A stretch of 64,000 nucleotides of DNA from Bacteriovoracaceae bacterium (GTDB lineage Bacteria > Bdellovibrionota > UBA1018). A model generated the notes under the pieces. The model did no database searches. It was not told the origin of the DNA and saw only the letters and a program-made list of their open reading frames with translations. The stretch is from NCBI GenBank assembly GCA_947447665.1, contig CANFJX010000001.1, positions 275,911 to 339,910 on the forward strand, in the 5' to 3' direction. A program made the translations under genes and the position numbers. Shown one piece after another: positions 29,995-39,536 of this stretch (its first letter is position 1; each line of letters opens with the position of its first letter).

Positions 29995-30195
29995 TTAACG
30001 ACTCTCGCTTACGATTTCGACCAAGTGCAAAACCTTTTTGATCATCCCTCGTACCGAAGGCGTGTTCTCCAAAGTTCGTACCTGCTCGCGTCGCTTCAAA
30101 CCCAGGCCGTTAACGGTTGCCCGATGGTCAGGGTTACAAGCGATGGTTCCCTTTACTAAGCGTATCGTTATTGTCTTCTTTGCTGCGGCTGCCAT
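29995..30195 (-). CDS. rpmD: Ribosomal protein L30
   Basis: A 66 aa protein: MAAAAKKTITIRLVKGTIAC, NPDHRATVNGLGLKRREQVR, SVRGMIKKVLHLVEI. The open frame extends upstream to 30279, inside rpsE, but ATG 30195 has AAGGAG nine bases upstream and gives the normal L30 length. Between rpsE and rplO as in the spc operon. Confidence 0.95.
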   Translation of the reverse strand: MAAAAKKTITIRLVKGTIACNPDHRATVNGLGLKRREQVRTLENTPSVRGMIKKVLHLVEIVSESR

Positions 30196-30238
30196 AACTC
30201 TATACTCCTTGAAATCTAGATCCGAGATACCCGTAGTC

Positions 30239-30751
30239 TTACAGGATTTCCCCGACGGTTTTACCGCGAGCCTTAGCAATAGTACTAAAACTCCTTAACG
30301 TTCTCAAACCCTCAAGGGTGGCGCGAACCACGTTGTGAGGATTATCTCGGCGAATCGATTTAGTCAGAATGTTCTGCACGCCAGCAACTTCTAAAATCGC
30401 ACGAACCGAAGAGCTCGCAATAATACCAGTTCCTTCGGGAGCTGGCTTCATCAGAACCTGGCTTGCACCGAATCGACCCACGACTTCATGAGGAATGGTA
30501 TTGCCTTCCAAAGGAACTCGCATCAAATTCTTCTTAGCCTGTTTGCCGGCCTTCTTAATGGCTTCAGGAACTTCCCCAGCCTTACCTAGACCAACCCCTA
30601 CCTGACCCTTTTTATCGCCCACGACCACGATTGCAGCAAAGCTGAAGCGACGACCGCCCTTTACAACTTTCGCGCACCGATTAATGTGAATGACCTTGTC
30701 TTCGAATTCAGAATCTTCATGATGCCGCACACCTTGTTGACCGACTGCCAT
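30239..30751 (-). CDS. rpsE: Ribosomal protein S5
   Basis: The 170 aa product has the double-stranded RNA-binding-like N domain ([38 protein letters not shown]) and the C domain with [27 protein letters not shown]5 lies at the mRNA entry site and affects decoding accuracy. Directly after rplR in the spc operon. Confidence 0.97.
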   Translation of the reverse strand: MAVGQQGVRHHEDSEFEDKVIHINRCAKVVKGGRRFSFAAIVVVGDKKGQVGVGLGKAGEVPEAIKKAGKQAKKNLMRVPLEGNTIPHEVVGRFGASQVLMKPAPEGTGIIASSSVRAILEVAGVQNILTKSIRRDNPHNVVRATLEGLRTLRSFSTIAKARGKTVGEIL

Positions 30752-30779
30752 AATCTCTCCTTGTCCGGAATATATCCGA

Positions 30780-31157
30780 CTAGAACTTTAATCCACCTTC
30801 ACGAGCCGCCTCAGCAACTGCCTTGATCTGCCCATGATACAGGTACCCGCTGCGGTCAAAAACAACCTGATCAATATTTTTCGCCAAAGCCCGCTTTGCA
30901 ACCAAGTTCCCGAGAGCTTTTGCACCCTCAATGTTACCTCGGACCTTACCCTTAAGTTCTTCCTCTAAGCTTGAGACGGAAACCAGAGTGTGACCCTGAA
31001 CATCATCAACCAACTGAATTGAAATGTTCCGGTTAGAACGAAACACAGAAAGCCTAGGCCTCTCAATGGTTCCTTCAATGCGAGAGCGAATTCGAAGCTT
31101 ACGCTTAAATCGCACTACCTGCTTTTGACTCGTCTTTAGACGTATTTTAGTAGCCAT
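30780..31157 (-). CDS. rplR: Ribosomal protein L18
   Basis: The 125 aa protein has [37 protein letters not shown] and the C-terminal [27 protein letters not shown]18 binds 5S rRNA with L5. Typical length and position between rplF and rpsE. Confidence 0.97.
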   Translation of the reverse strand: MATKIRLKTSQKQVVRFKRKLRIRSRIEGTIERPRLSVFRSNRNISIQLVDDVQGHTLVSVSSLEEELKGKVRGNIEGAKALGNLVAKRALAKNIDQVVFDRSGYLYHGQIKAVAEAAREGGLKF

Positions 31158-31174
31158 AAATTAAAAAACCTCGT

Positions 31175-31720
31175 TTACTTCGCGCCAGCAGCCTTACCCT
31201 GCTTACGGATAATATGTTCGTCGGTGTACTTGATTCCCTTACCCTGATACGGCTCAGGCTCCTTGAAGGACCGAATCTTCGCCGCCACCATACCTACTAA
31301 CATTTTATCAGCTCCACTCACAACTATGTGGGTGTTACCTTCTACTTTGGCAGCAATACCTGTCGGCAGCTCAAAATCGATTGGATGAGAATAACCGATG
31401 GTCAGCGATAACACTGAACCCTTCACGGCAGCGCGGTATCCAACACCAACAATATCTAAATCCCTGGTAAACCCGGTATGGGTCCCATGAACCATATTGT
31501 GAATCAAGGTCCGAGACAAGCCATGCAAAGCCGGCGCATTATTTGCGGCGGCTAGATCGCCACTTACAATCACGGAGCCGTCTTCAATCTTCGCTAAGAC
31601 GCCTTTAGGTAATTGATGAGAAAGTTTGCCCTTCGGCCCTTCCACCTTTACCAAGCCATCTTTAATGTCGACCTTTACGCCCGCAAGAATCTTAACTGGA
31701 ACTTTCCCTACTCGAGACAT
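31175..31720 (-). CDS. rplF: Ribosomal protein L6
   Basis: The 181 aa product begins MSRVGKVPVKILAGVKVDI and contains VEGPKGKLSHQLP, GVGYRAAVKG, GYSHPIDFELP and the C-terminal signature EPYQGKGIKYTDEHIIRKQGKAAG. Normal length. Three bases separate it from rpsH. Confidence 0.97.
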   Translation of the reverse strand: MSRVGKVPVKILAGVKVDIKDGLVKVEGPKGKLSHQLPKGVLAKIEDGSVIVSGDLAAANNAPALHGLSRTLIHNMVHGTHTGFTRDLDIVGVGYRAAVKGSVLSLTIGYSHPIDFELPTGIAAKVEGNTHIVVSGADKMLVGMVAAKIRSFKEPEPYQGKGIKYTDEHIIRKQGKAAGAK

Positions 31721-31723
31721 AGA

Positions 31724-32122
31724 TCACCAAACCTCACAAAGAATTTCGCCGCCAATTTTTTGGACGCGAGCCTTGTGGCCCGTGGTCACACCCTTCGAAG
31801 TCGAAACAATAGCTACACCAGCTCCTCCGAGCGGACGAGGCATTTCTTCATAGCCGCTGTAGCGTCTGAGACCAGGACGGCTGATTCTTCGAATTCCCTG
31901 AATTACGCTCGAGCCATCTTCGGAATACTTTAAGTAAACCTTAATGACAGGGCGACCTTCTTCTCTCATCAGCCTGAAATTCTTAATATAACCTTCTTCT
32001 TTCAACACTCGAACGACATTAGCCTTCAAACGCGAGGCAGGAACCTCAAGTTTTTCGTGCTTTTCTTTCGTAGCATTGCGAATTCTGGTCAACAAATCTG
32101 CAATTGGGTCAGTCATACTCAT
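31724..32122 (-). CDS. rpsH: Ribosomal protein S8
   Basis: The 132 aa product shows MTDPIADLLTRIRNA, PASRLKANVVRVLKEEGYI and the C-terminal GGAGVAIVSTSKGVTTGHKAR. S8 binds helix 21 of 16S rRNA and in E. coli represses the spc operon. Two start codons exist (ATG 32122 and 32116); GAGG is better placed for the first. Confidence 0.97.
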   Translation of the reverse strand: MSMTDPIADLLTRIRNATKEKHEKLEVPASRLKANVVRVLKEEGYIKNFRLMREEGRPVIKVYLKYSEDGSSVIQGIRRISRPGLRRYSGYEEMPRPLGGAGVAIVSTSKGVTTGHKARVQKIGGEILCEVW

Positions 32123-32144
32123 AAATTATCAATCCTCTCGCCGA

Positions 32145-32330
32145 CTACCAGCTCGACTTGGTCACACCAGGCAGGTGCCCCTTTAGTGCAAGACCCCTGA
32201 AACAGAGACGGCACATATTGAATTTTCTCATATAAGCTCTGGGACGGCCACAGAGCGGGCAGCGATTTCTCACTCGCGTGCTAAATTTTAGCGTTTTGCC
32301 AATTTTTTCCAGCTTACACTTTTTAGACAA
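32145..32330 (-). CDS. rpsN: Ribosomal protein S14, zinc-binding short form, TTG start
   Basis: The 61 aa S14 is the zinc (type Z) form: [16 protein letters not shown] and [17 protein letters not shown] supply CxxC and CxxC. The start codon is TTG 32330, with AAAAGGAG seven bases upstream; no ATG or GTG gives the family N-terminus [11 protein letters not shown]. Between rplE and rpsH. Confidence 0.95.
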   Translation of the reverse strand: MSKKCKLEKIGKTLKFSTRVRNRCPLCGRPRAYMRKFNMCRLCFRGLALKGHLPGVTKSSW

Positions 32331-32345
32331 GATCGGTCTCCTTTT

Positions 32346-33089
32346 CTACTTTCGGAAAGGCATTCCAAGCTCTGCCAGTAATGCACGAGCATGCTCGTTA
32401 GACGTTGCACTGGTGGTAATAGTAACAGTCATACCTCTGATTTTATCCACCTTGTCGTAATTGATCTCTGGGAAGATGATCTGTTCACGAATTCCCAAAG
32501 AGTAATTACCTCTGCCGTCAAACCCCTTACTATTAACGCCTTTAAAATCCCTCACGCGAGGTAAAGCAACGTTCATCAATCGATCTAGAAACTCATACAT
32601 TCTAGCTCTTCTTAACGTCACCATCACGCCTACTGGATTACCAGCACGCACCTTAAAAGCCGCAATCGCCTTCCTGGCCCGAGTGAGCACAGGCTTTTGA
32701 CCAGTAATGGCTAAAATTTCTTCAAACGTTCCATCCAAAACCTTCGGATTTCCCGCTGCATCTTTAACCGCACAGTTCACGACAACCTTAGTTAACCGAG
32801 GGACCTGCATCGAGTTCTTATACTGGAACTCCTTCATAAGAGCCGGAACGGCCTTCTTATTGTAGACATCCTTCAAGCGAGGGGTTTTAGTAGGAGAGGC
32901 CTTAGTCTCCCCTGGTGCAGCAATCTTCACGCTGGAAGCAGCTGCATCTTCTTTCGCTTTTTTGGCTCTAGAGCGCGCCGCATCGGCGGCCGCTTTTTTG
33001 GCCTCAGTCCTAGCCTTAGCTGCATCCTTCTCTACGTCGGCTGCACCCTCGGCTTTTTTGGTCTCATTATCATCTTTAGCTGCTACCAC
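32346..33089 (-). CDS. rplE: Ribosomal protein L5 with a long Ala/Lys-rich N-terminal extension
   Basis: The L5 body runs from about residue 70 ([35 protein letters not shown]) to PFRK at the end, with [15 protein letters not shown]. The first 68 residues are low-complexity (Ala, Lys, Asp, Glu), giving 247 aa where about 180 is usual. GTG 33089 follows AGGAGG by five bases, so the extension is very probably translated. L5 binds 5S rRNA. Confidence 0.95.
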   Translation of the reverse strand: MVAAKDDNETKKAEGAADVEKDAAKARTEAKKAAADAARSRAKKAKEDAAASSVKIAAPGETKASPTKTPRLKDVYNKKAVPALMKEFQYKNSMQVPRLTKVVVNCAVKDAAGNPKVLDGTFEEILAITGQKPVLTRARKAIAAFKVRAGNPVGVMVTLRRARMYEFLDRLMNVALPRVRDFKGVNSKGFDGRGNYSLGIREQIIFPEINYDKVDKIRGMTVTITTSATSNEHARALLAELGMPFRK

Positions 33090-33108
33090 AATTTCCTCCT
33101 AGTCTGAA

Positions 33109-33465
33109 TCACGCTACATCTAAATCTTCGCCGCAGCGCTTACAGACTCTGACTTTCTTCTGTACAATTTTCTCTTTAGCATCCGCCAAAGCCTTATGAC
33201 CATGCCGAACACCGCGATTACACTTAGGGCATAGAATTAAAACATTCGAGTACTGGAGGGGCTGTTCCTTCTCCACGATGCCACCAGCCTTGGAAGCCGT
33301 TGGACGACTGTGCCTCTTAACTCGATTCAAACTCTCTACCACAACCCGACCATCTCGAGCATCTACGCTCAAGATTTTACCTGTCTTGCCCTTTTCACGA
33401 CCCGCGATTACCTCGACCATGTCGTTCTTACGGAGCGAAAACTTCTTCTTCTCAACATTCATCAT
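33109..33465 (-). CDS. rplX: Ribosomal protein L24 with two CxxC pairs
   Basis: The 118 aa product has the KOW motif near the N-terminus (RKNDMVEVIAGREKGKTGKIL), then RVVVESLNRVKRHSRP and a C-terminal zinc-like part with CPKC and CKRC. L24 initiates 50S assembly. ATG 33465 and ATG 33462 are both possible starts. Seven bases after rplN's stop. Confidence 0.96.
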   Translation of the reverse strand: MMNVEKKKFSLRKNDMVEVIAGREKGKTGKILSVDARDGRVVVESLNRVKRHSRPTASKAGGIVEKEQPLQYSNVLILCPKCNRGVRHGHKALADAKEKIVQKKVRVCKRCGEDLDVA

Positions 33466-33471
33466 AAATCC

Positions 33472-33840
33472 TCACAACACTTCTGGAGCCAAGGAAATGA
33501 TCTTGGTAAACGCCCTTGCACGCAGTTCGCGAGCTACGGGCCCAAAGATACGTGTTCCGATCGGCTCATTCTGAGCATTGATCAAAACAGCCGAATTCTT
33601 ATCAAAGCGGACATACGTTCCGTCTTGACGATTCACTTCTTTTCTAGTCCGAACGATCACAGCCTTAAGAATCTCGCCCTTTTTTACCTTGGCATTCGGA
33701 GCGGCATCCTTAACCGTGACAACGATCACATCGCCCAACGAAGCGTACTTTCTTCTTGTACCTCCGAGGACCTTAATACACATAACCGACTTGGCCCCGG
33801 AATTATCTGCAACGTCCAATCGAGTCCGCATTTGAATCAT
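33472..33840 (-). CDS. rplN: Ribosomal protein L14
   Basis: The 122 aa protein begins [27 protein letters not shown] and shows [18 protein letters not shown] and [13 protein letters not shown]. Normal length and no unusual part. Between rpsQ and rplX in the canonical order. Confidence 0.97.
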   Translation of the reverse strand: MIQMRTRLDVADNSGAKSVMCIKVLGGTRRKYASLGDVIVVTVKDAAPNAKVKKGEILKAVIVRTRKEVNRQDGTYVRFDKNSAVLINAQNEPIGTRIFGPVARELRARAFTKIISLAPEVL

Positions 33841-33861
33841 AAACTTCTCCTAAGTACAAAA

Positions 33862-34197
33862 CTAAACATTCGCCTCAGGCGCCTGCCCTGCACGTCGGAT
33901 GATCGACTGCAATACCCAGCGCTTTTCCTTACTCAAGGGACGAGATTCGATCAATGTCACACGATCGCCGATCTTAGCCTCGTTCGTTTCATCGTGCGCC
34001 TTGTATCGTCGGGAACGCTCTACGTACTTTTTGTACAGAGAATGTTTTACCTGCCGATCCACCTTTACGACGATGGTTTTCTGCATCTTGTCACTTACAA
34101 CCGTCCCGACTACAGCCCTACGCCTCTGAAGCGGGTTTCGAACCACTTCAGACACTGGACTCGCCACGGACTTATTTTCGTTTTTTTCAACTGTCAT
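33862..34197 (-). CDS. rpsQ: Ribosomal protein S17 with N-terminal extension
   Basis: The S17 body starts near residue 26 (RRRAVVGTVVSDKMQKTIVVKVDRQVKH) and includes HDETNEAKIGDRVTLIESRPLSKEKRW. About 25 extra residues precede it and a short tail follows, giving 111 aa where about 85 is typical. Primary 16S-binding protein of the 30S body. Confidence 0.96.
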   Translation of the reverse strand: MTVEKNENKSVASPVSEVVRNPLQRRRAVVGTVVSDKMQKTIVVKVDRQVKHSLYKKYVERSRRYKAHDETNEAKIGDRVTLIESRPLSKEKRWVLQSIIRRAGQAPEANV

Positions 34198-34221
34198 ATT
34201 CTATTTCCTCGCGCGTTCCAA

Positions 34222-34428
34222 TCAACCCTGCGCCGAACTGCCTTCCCCTTGGATCATCTTCATCCGAGCTAGGCTCTTCCGAAGCCGCCAAATTGAAGCG
34301 GTGTCCGTCAATTGACCGGTCGCCTTTTTCATGCGAACGTCGAAAAGCTGGCGCTCTGTTTCCTTCAGCTTCATTACCAGCTCATCCTTCGTCAAACTCT
34401 TCAGCTCTTTAAAATGCTTAGTACTCAC
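34222..34428 (-). CDS. rpmC: Ribosomal protein L29, GTG start
   Basis: The 68 aa product has the L29 pattern: [48 protein letters not shown]. The start is GTG 34428 with AAGGAG five bases upstream. Located between rplP and rpsQ, at the exit tunnel in the ribosome. Confidence 0.96.
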   Translation of the reverse strand: MSTKHFKELKSLTKDELVMKLKETERQLFDVRMKKATGQLTDTASIWRLRKSLARMKMIQGEGSSAQG

Positions 34429-34440
34429 AATATCTCCTTA

Positions 34441-34941
34441 TCAGACCGCACGACTTGTCTTGGAAACCGCGGCAGCCTTCTTCTCAGCCTTTGCCTTGCG
34501 GGCAGTTTCCAATTGCGCTTTAGCTAAAGCCTCAGTCGCTTTGCTGATTGGTTTGCAGTGGAGCGGAAGCTTGTTGTTAGCCAAACGCAAAGCTTCAAAA
34601 GCTTCGCTCTTCGGGATCCCATCCATTTCGAAGATGACCCGACCAGGCTTAATAACTGCTGCCCACTCTTCCACGTTCCCTTTACCAGACCCCATTCGGG
34701 TCTCGGCTGCCTTCTTGGTGATCGGCTTATCAGGAAAAACCCGAATCCAAATCTTACCACCGCGCTTTACGTAACGAGTCATCGCTACGCGGGAAGCTTC
34801 GATCTGCCTCGAAGTGATTCTTCCACACTCCGCGGCCTGCAATCCAAACTCACCAAAAAACAAGGTGCCGCCACGGTCTGCTTTGCCGCGCATTTTACCT
34901 TTTTGAACTTTACGCCATTTGACTCTTTTAGGTGCTAACAT
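34441..34941 (-). CDS. rplP: Ribosomal protein L16 with C-terminal extension
   Basis: The 166 aa product contains [50 protein letters not shown] and [13 protein letters not shown]. About 28 Ala/Lys-rich residues extend past the normal end near residue 138. L16 supports the A site of the 50S subunit. Twelve bases before rpmC. Confidence 0.96.
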   Translation of the reverse strand: MLAPKRVKWRKVQKGKMRGKADRGGTLFFGEFGLQAAECGRITSRQIEASRVAMTRYVKRGGKIWIRVFPDKPITKKAAETRMGSGKGNVEEWAAVIKPGRVIFEMDGIPKSEAFEALRLANNKLPLHCKPISKATEALAKAQLETARKAKAEKKAAAVSKTSRAV

Positions 34942-34950
34942 AAATCAACC

Positions 34951-35625
34951 TCATGCCCCCTGTTTCGCAGCCTTGGCTTCAATGGCTGCCTGTTTCTTAA
35001 GAGTCTGGGTTTCACCGTGGTAAACCCAAGCTTTAACGCCAATCACGCCGTAGGTCGTCCGTGCTTCGGCAGTACCGTAATCAATATTCGCGCGAAGCGT
35101 ATGAAGAGGGACGCTATCTTCGCTGTACCATTCAGTTCGGGCGATTTCGGCACCGCCCAGACGTCCAGATACCCGAATTTTGATTCCCTTAATTCCCTGC
35201 TTGAATGCCGCGGTCATGCACTTTTTCATGGCTCGTCGAAAAGCTACACGCTTTTCAAGCTGAGATGCCACGTTCTCTGCAATCAAGGTTGCATTAGCTT
35301 CAGGCTTTTTCACTTCAATGATATTCAGAAAAATTTCATTGCGGGACATCTTCTGAACGTCGCCTTTGAGAGACTCAACGCCAGCACCTTTTTTACCGAT
35401 CACAATCCCCGGACGGGCAGTGTGAACGTTAATCTTTACCTTATTTGCAGCTCGCTCAATCTCAATCCTGGCAATCCCAGCACCCTGCAACTTAGACTTA
35501 AGATGACGTCGCAACTTAATGTCTTCGTGAAGCAATCGACTGTAATCCTTCTTAGCAAACCAACGGCTCTCCCAAGTTTGGGTGATCCCTAAGCGAAATC
35601 CTACTGGATGAACTTTTTGACCCAT
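34951..35625 (-). CDS. rpsC: Ribosomal protein S3
   Basis: The 224 aa product shows [24 protein letters not shown], the KH domain ([17 protein letters not shown]) and the C domain ([46 protein letters not shown]). S3 forms part of the mRNA helicase site at the entry channel. Typical length; 10 bases from rplV. Confidence 0.97.
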   Translation of the reverse strand: MGQKVHPVGFRLGITQTWESRWFAKKDYSRLLHEDIKLRRHLKSKLQGAGIARIEIERAANKVKINVHTARPGIVIGKKGAGVESLKGDVQKMSRNEIFLNIIEVKKPEANATLIAENVASQLEKRVAFRRAMKKCMTAAFKQGIKGIKIRVSGRLGGAEIARTEWYSEDSVPLHTLRANIDYGTAEARTTYGVIGVKAWVYHGETQTLKKQAAIEAKAAKQGA

Positions 35626-35635
35626 AGTCTCCTCA

Positions 35636-35971
35636 TTACCGCTCTGCGAGCGTAACGCTCACGTGACTGGTTTTCTTGTTGATCCGAAATGCAGACCCTT
35701 TTGCCCTCGGCCGAAACCGCTTCAAAGTGGTGCCCTGCCCCACTAGAATGGTCTTCACGAAGAGAGTGTCCACATCTACAGTTCCTTTTTGATCTGCATT
35801 GTTCACCGCGCTTTTCAGCAAAGTGTACAAAATATGGGCAGTCCGCTTTCTTGGCGAAAACTGAAGGTAGGTCAACGCGTCGTTGATTGCCTTTCCTCGA
35901 ACTTCATCCGCTAACAACCCCATTTTTCTAGGGGTAATTCGCACAAAACTTACTTTAGCATTCACTTCCAT
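35636..35971 (-). CDS. rplV: Ribosomal protein L22
   Basis: The 111 aa product reads [35 protein letters not shown] and [20 protein letters not shown]. The open frame reaches TTG 35989, which overlaps rpsS, but ATG 35971 has GAGG eight bases upstream and starts just after the rpsS stop. Its long hairpin lines the exit tunnel. Confidence 0.95.
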   Translation of the reverse strand: MEVNAKVSFVRITPRKMGLLADEVRGKAINDALTYLQFSPRKRTAHILYTLLKSAVNNADQKGTVDVDTLFVKTILVGQGTTLKRFRPRAKGSAFRINKKTSHVSVTLAER

Positions 35972-35985
35972 GACTAATTCCTCAC

Positions 35986-36321
35986 TCAAGCCTTCGCCGA
36001 AGCGCCAGCCGCTGCCGGTTTAGGTGCTCCACCACCCGCAGCCTCTGCCCCAGCCTTCTTCTCAGATGGGGTATGACCGTGGAAAGTTCTGGTAGCTGCG
36101 AATTCACCTAACTTGTGACCGACCATATTCTCAGTGACATATACAGGAACAAACTTTTTCCCATTATGAACTGCGAAGGTCAAACCCACGAAATCAGGCA
36201 GAACTGTTGACCGACGAGACCAAGTCTTAATTACCTTACGATCTTGGCTCTGGCGGGCAGTCTGCACCTTTTTCAAAAGATGATCATCACAAAAAGGGCC
36301 TTTTTTAATTGAACGGGCCAC
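35986..36321 (-). CDS. rpsS: Ribosomal protein S19 with C-terminal Ala/Pro-rich tail
   Basis: Residues 1-88 are S19 ([59 protein letters not shown]). The last 22 residues are a low-complexity Ala/Gly/Pro tail. GTG 36321 is the start, preceded by AAGGAG. S19 sits in the 30S head with S13. Confidence 0.96.
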   Translation of the reverse strand: MARSIKKGPFCDDHLLKKVQTARQSQDRKVIKTWSRRSTVLPDFVGLTFAVHNGKKFVPVYVTENMVGHKLGEFAATRTFHGHTPSEKKAGAEAAGGGAPKPAAAGASAKA

Positions 36322-36333
36322 GATTCACTCTCC

Positions 36334-37167
36334 TTACCGTCGATGTTTCACGATAAAAGCGTCGGTGCGCTTATTGTTACGAGTTTTATAACCTTTAGTA
36401 GGTACGCCCCATGGGGTGCGCGGATGCCCACCACCAGAAGACTTACCCTCACCGCCCCCGTGCGGATGGTCGATTGGATTCATCGAGACACCTCGGTTGG
36501 TAGGCCTAACACCTAACCATCGATTCCTGCCCGCCTTACCGATCGTGATATTCTCATGTTCGGTATTAGAGAGCTGACCAATGGAGGCGCGACAGCGAGA
36601 GTGAATTAAGCGAATCTCACCACTAGGCATCTTTACCTGGCAGTACTCCCCTTCTTTCGCCATCAATTGAGCAAACCCACCTGCGGATCGACTCAATTTA
36701 CCGCCCTGACCTGGCACCATTTCGATGTTGTGAATCAGAGTGCCCACAGGAATAGAAATTAAAGCAAGGTTATTACCTGGCTTAATGTCTGCCTGATCGC
36801 TCGAAAGAACCGGGTCGCCGACCTTAAGATTCAAGGGAGCCAGAATGTATCTCTTCTCACCATCTGCATAGTTTAGCAGAGCAATGTAAGCGGTTCTGTT
36901 TGGGTCGTACTCAAGAGATGCGACCACAGCAGGAATCTCGCGCTTATCACGACGGAAGTCGATCATCCGGTACTTTTTCTTATGACCGCCGCCAATGTGA
37001 CGAACTGTCATTTTACCCAGCTGATTTCGTCCGCCAGTCTTATTCAGAGCTACGGTGAGCTTCCGAGGCTTACGAGGTTGTTCCTTCTTCGGTGTAAGAA
37101 CGGAGAAGTCTGCAACATTTTTGTAGCGCAGAGATGGTGTAATCGGTTTAAAGGATTTAATCGCCAT
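36334..37167 (-). CDS. rplB: Ribosomal protein L2
   Basis: The 277 aa product has [23 protein letters not shown], the OB and SH3-like halves, and the hallmark [26 protein letters not shown] near 220-245, including the His of the peptidyl-transferase area. Full length. It follows rplW by 8 bases. Confidence 0.98.
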   Translation of the reverse strand: MAIKSFKPITPSLRYKNVADFSVLTPKKEQPRKPRKLTVALNKTGGRNQLGKMTVRHIGGGHKKKYRMIDFRRDKREIPAVVASLEYDPNRTAYIALLNYADGEKRYILAPLNLKVGDPVLSSDQADIKPGNNLALISIPVGTLIHNIEMVPGQGGKLSRSAGGFAQLMAKEGEYCQVKMPSGEIRLIHSRCRASIGQLSNTEHENITIGKAGRNRWLGVRPTNRGVSMNPIDHPHGGGEGKSSGGGHPRTPWGVPTKGYKTRNNKRTDAFIVKHRR

Positions 37168-37175
37168 AGATCAAC

Positions 37176-37466
37176 TCACTTTGTCTGGAAGAAATCAATC
37201 TTCTGTCCTTCGGCTAAGGTAACCAGCGCCTTCTTCCAATTGGCCCTCTTGGTTTCGAAGCGACCAACGCGCTTCACCTTTCCGTGCATTACCATCGTTC
37301 GAACATTTCGAACCTGAACACTAAATAGGTTCTGAACGGCTTCCCTAATTTCCTGCTTATTGGCTTTCATAGAAACTTCAAAAGCATATTTACCGCCGAG
37401 CTCGGCAAGTGCAGTGCTTTTTTCGCTTATGATTGGCCTACGAATTACTTCATACAGCGTACGCAT
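37176..37466 (-). CDS. rplW: Ribosomal protein L23
   Basis: The 96 aa product reads VIRRPIISEKSTALAELGGKYAFEVSMKANKQEIREAVQNLFSVQVRNVRTM and lacks any extension. L23 docks trigger factor and SRP at the exit tunnel. Placed between rplD and rplB. Confidence 0.97.
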   Translation of the reverse strand: MRTLYEVIRRPIISEKSTALAELGGKYAFEVSMKANKQEIREAVQNLFSVQVRNVRTMVMHGKVKRVGRFETKRANWKKALVTLAEGQKIDFFQTK

Positions 37467-37479
37467 TCATTACCTCAAT

Positions 37480-38109
37480 TTAACTCGATGTTGCGAGCCG
37501 GCTCTCGACAGCTTCTACCGCACGTTTCGTTAAAACGATCCAGTCATTTCTAATGACGTCATAGACATTCAGTCCTTCAGTGCGAAGTACCTTAACTCTA
37601 GGTAGATTTCTCCCTGAAAGCTCTAAATTCCGGTTCAGATCATCCACAATTAGAACCTGCTCAACCTGAAGCTTTTCCTTCAGAAGCACATCCAAAACCT
37701 GAGTTTTGATTGAGTCCAATTTGAACTCATCGACAACCAGGAGACGGCTTGCCTTCACCCGATCCGAAAGAGCAGATCGAAGCGCGCCTCGAACCATCTC
37801 TTTTGGAGTTGCTTGTGCGTAGGACCTCGGCTGAGGTCCAAAATTTTGTCCCCCGCCTGGCTGAAGTGGAGAACGGATAGAACCCTGTCTAGCATTCCCT
37901 GTTCCCTTTTGCTTGAAAGGCTTTCTTCCGCCACCGCGAACTTCACTCTTGGTCTTGGTCTTCGCAGTTCCCTGACGTCGACCAGCCAACTGTGCCTTCA
38001 GAACCTGATGTACCAAAGGCACATTCACGTCTACTGCAAACACGTCGTCGCGGAGCTCTATTGTTCCGATTTTCTTCTTCTCTTGATTTAATAATTCTAG
38101 TGTCGGCAT
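37480..38109 (-). CDS. rplD: Ribosomal protein L4
   Basis: The 209 aa product shows the tunnel loop region (GGGRKPFKQKGTGNARQGSIRSPLQPGGGQNFGPQPR) and the globular domain with LVVDEFKLDSIKT and GLNVYDVIRNDWIVLTKRAVE. In E. coli L4 represses its own operon through the S10 leader; whether that holds here is not shown. Three bases after rplC. Confidence 0.97.
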   Translation of the reverse strand: MPTLELLNQEKKKIGTIELRDDVFAVDVNVPLVHQVLKAQLAGRRQGTAKTKTKSEVRGGGRKPFKQKGTGNARQGSIRSPLQPGGGQNFGPQPRSYAQATPKEMVRGALRSALSDRVKASRLLVVDEFKLDSIKTQVLDVLLKEKLQVEQVLIVDDLNRNLELSGRNLPRVKVLRTEGLNVYDVIRNDWIVLTKRAVEAVESRLATSS

Positions 38110-38112
38110 ATT

Positions 38113-38859
38113 TTACCCTGAGTTCTTCACAGTGCGACGAATCGTCACGATTCCACTCTTAGGCCCCGGAACGCTTCCGTGAACCAAAAGCAACTGATTT
38201 TCTAAATCAACACGAATTACCTTCACATTCTGAACAGTCACTCGCTCGTTGCCCATTTGGCCGGGCATTTTTTTATTCTTAAAACACTTTGCTGGATCGG
38301 CTCGGTTACCAATCGATCCCAATGAACGATGAGAGAGGGATGCGCCGTGGGTCTTATAACCTCCGGACATGTGGAACCGCTTCATTCCACCCTGAAAACC
38401 TTTTCCCTTGCTCACTGCCATTAAATCAACGCAGTCGCCTTCCTTAATAAATTCGGCAGAAAGTACTTTTCCGACAGCTAAACCACCGAGAGTTTCGCCT
38501 TCCGGAATTCTAAACTCCTGATAATGGTAAAAACCAGACACGCCTACAGACTTTGCGTGACCCTTCTCAGGCAAGGAAGACGAATTGGCTTTCTTTTCTA
38601 GAAACCCAATCTGAATTGCTTGATAGCCGTTTTTTTCCTTAGTCTTAACTTGGGTAATTACTGCTGGCTTCAGATCGATCACAGTCACAGCAACTGAATC
38701 GCCTCGTTCGGTATAAACCTGAGTCATCCCAGCTTTAATACCTAAAATTCCGCCCTTACCCTGCGTTAGACCAACGCGCTCTAGGGAGGACAAATCCTTA
38801 GATGCACTAGCCGCTACAGATGAAGATACACCTGTCTGTGCTTCTGGCTGTTGTTCCAT
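38113..38859 (-). CDS. rplC: Ribosomal protein L3 with N-terminal extension
   Basis: The L3 body begins near residue 35 (KGGILGIKAGMTQVYTERGDSVAVTVIDLKP) and contains SKGKGFQGGMKRFHMSGGYKTHGASLSHR, SIGNRADPAKCFKNKKMPG. The first 34 residues are Gln/Ser/Ala-rich, making 248 aa where about 210 is usual. A 248-base gap separates it from rpsJ. Confidence 0.95.
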   Translation of the reverse strand: MEQQPEAQTGVSSSVAASASKDLSSLERVGLTQGKGGILGIKAGMTQVYTERGDSVAVTVIDLKPAVITQVKTKEKNGYQAIQIGFLEKKANSSSLPEKGHAKSVGVSGFYHYQEFRIPEGETLGGLAVGKVLSAEFIKEGDCVDLMAVSKGKGFQGGMKRFHMSGGYKTHGASLSHRSLGSIGNRADPAKCFKNKKMPGQMGNERVTVQNVKVIRVDLENQLLLVHGSVPGPKSGIVTIRRTVKNSG

Positions 38860-39107
38860 AATTTCACTCCAAGACGACTTCCGTCTTTCGTATTTTCGCT
38901 TTTCACGATTCCATCATCACAGCATCACCGGGAAGCCGCCTAATCAGGCCGCCGGATGCTTTCATGTGATAGTCGCCGAGCTCTTCGACTTTCTAGTTGG
39001 GATTACTTATTCAGCAATGCAACCAGAAGTATCGAATCACTCCAATGATCTTGTTCGCGCTTCCTGCGCAAGCCTGCTAGGCTTTAACACTAAAAAACTA
39101 GGTCTTA
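38860..39107 (-). promoter_or_regulatory. Long gap between rpsJ and rplC with inverted repeats
   Basis: This 248-base non-coding stretch interrupts the normally tight rpsJ-rplC junction. On the minus strand it holds a six-base-pair hairpin AAGCCT/AGGCTT near 39070-39085, a GCGC stem next to it, and a larger imperfect stem whose outer arms GCATC and GATGC pair across 38919-38961. No long T-run and no good promoter were found. It could be a leader or attenuator for the rplC part of the operon; that is inference. Confidence 0.4.
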
Positions 39108-39413
39108 CTAGGACTTAATTTCTACGTCAACACCAGCAGAAAGATCGAGCTTCATTAAGGAGTCAACAGTTTGTTGAGTTGGCTCCAAAATATCCAATAA
39201 CCGTTTATGAGTTCTTACTTCGAACTGTTCGCGGGATTTCTTGTCTACATGAGGAGACCGCAAAACGCAATACTTATTAATTACCGTAGGCAAAGGAATC
39301 GGGCCCCTCACGGTAGCTCCGGTTCTTTTCGCTGTATTTACGATTTCCCACACAGATTGATCCAGAACGCGATGATCAAATGCCTTTAGTTTAATTCGAA
39401 TTTTATGTTCCAT
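39108..39413 (-). CDS. rpsJ: Ribosomal protein S10
   Basis: The 101 aa product is complete S10: [40 protein letters not shown] and [21 protein letters not shown]. It is also the NusE antitermination factor in other bacteria. Start ATG 39413 has GTGGAG upstream. It is the first gene of the S10 operon, with a structured leader before it. Confidence 0.97.
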   Translation of the reverse strand: MEHKIRIKLKAFDHRVLDQSVWEIVNTAKRTGATVRGPIPLPTVINKYCVLRSPHVDKKSREQFEVRTHKRLLDILEPTQQTVDSLMKLDLSAGVDVEIKS

Positions 39414-39451
39414 TTTTACTCCACATCCAGGGTTTTATGCTCAGCAGTTCC

Positions 39452-39478
39452 CTTGCCTGGGATGTGTACCTAGGCAAG
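39452..39478 (-). promoter_or_regulatory. Hairpin in the rpsJ leader
   Basis: Ten-base arms CTTGCCTGGG (39452-39461) and CCTAGGCAAG (39469-39478), with one mismatch and a seven-base loop, form a stable stem 38 bases before rpsJ. There is no T-run after it. A leader hairpin that controls the S10 operon is a possibility; the ligand, if any, is unknown. Confidence 0.45.
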
Positions 39479-39536
39479 CAATCTTGTCTGAACTCTTCCA
39501 AAGGGCGTGACAGTAAAATAAGCGTTCACTTTATTC

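Noticed and set aside
33310..34272. 320-codon plus-strand open frame across the rplX-rpmC region
   Set aside because: It is antisense to four well-conserved ribosomal genes, has no recognisable domain and no ribosome binding site; a shadow of the coding strand.
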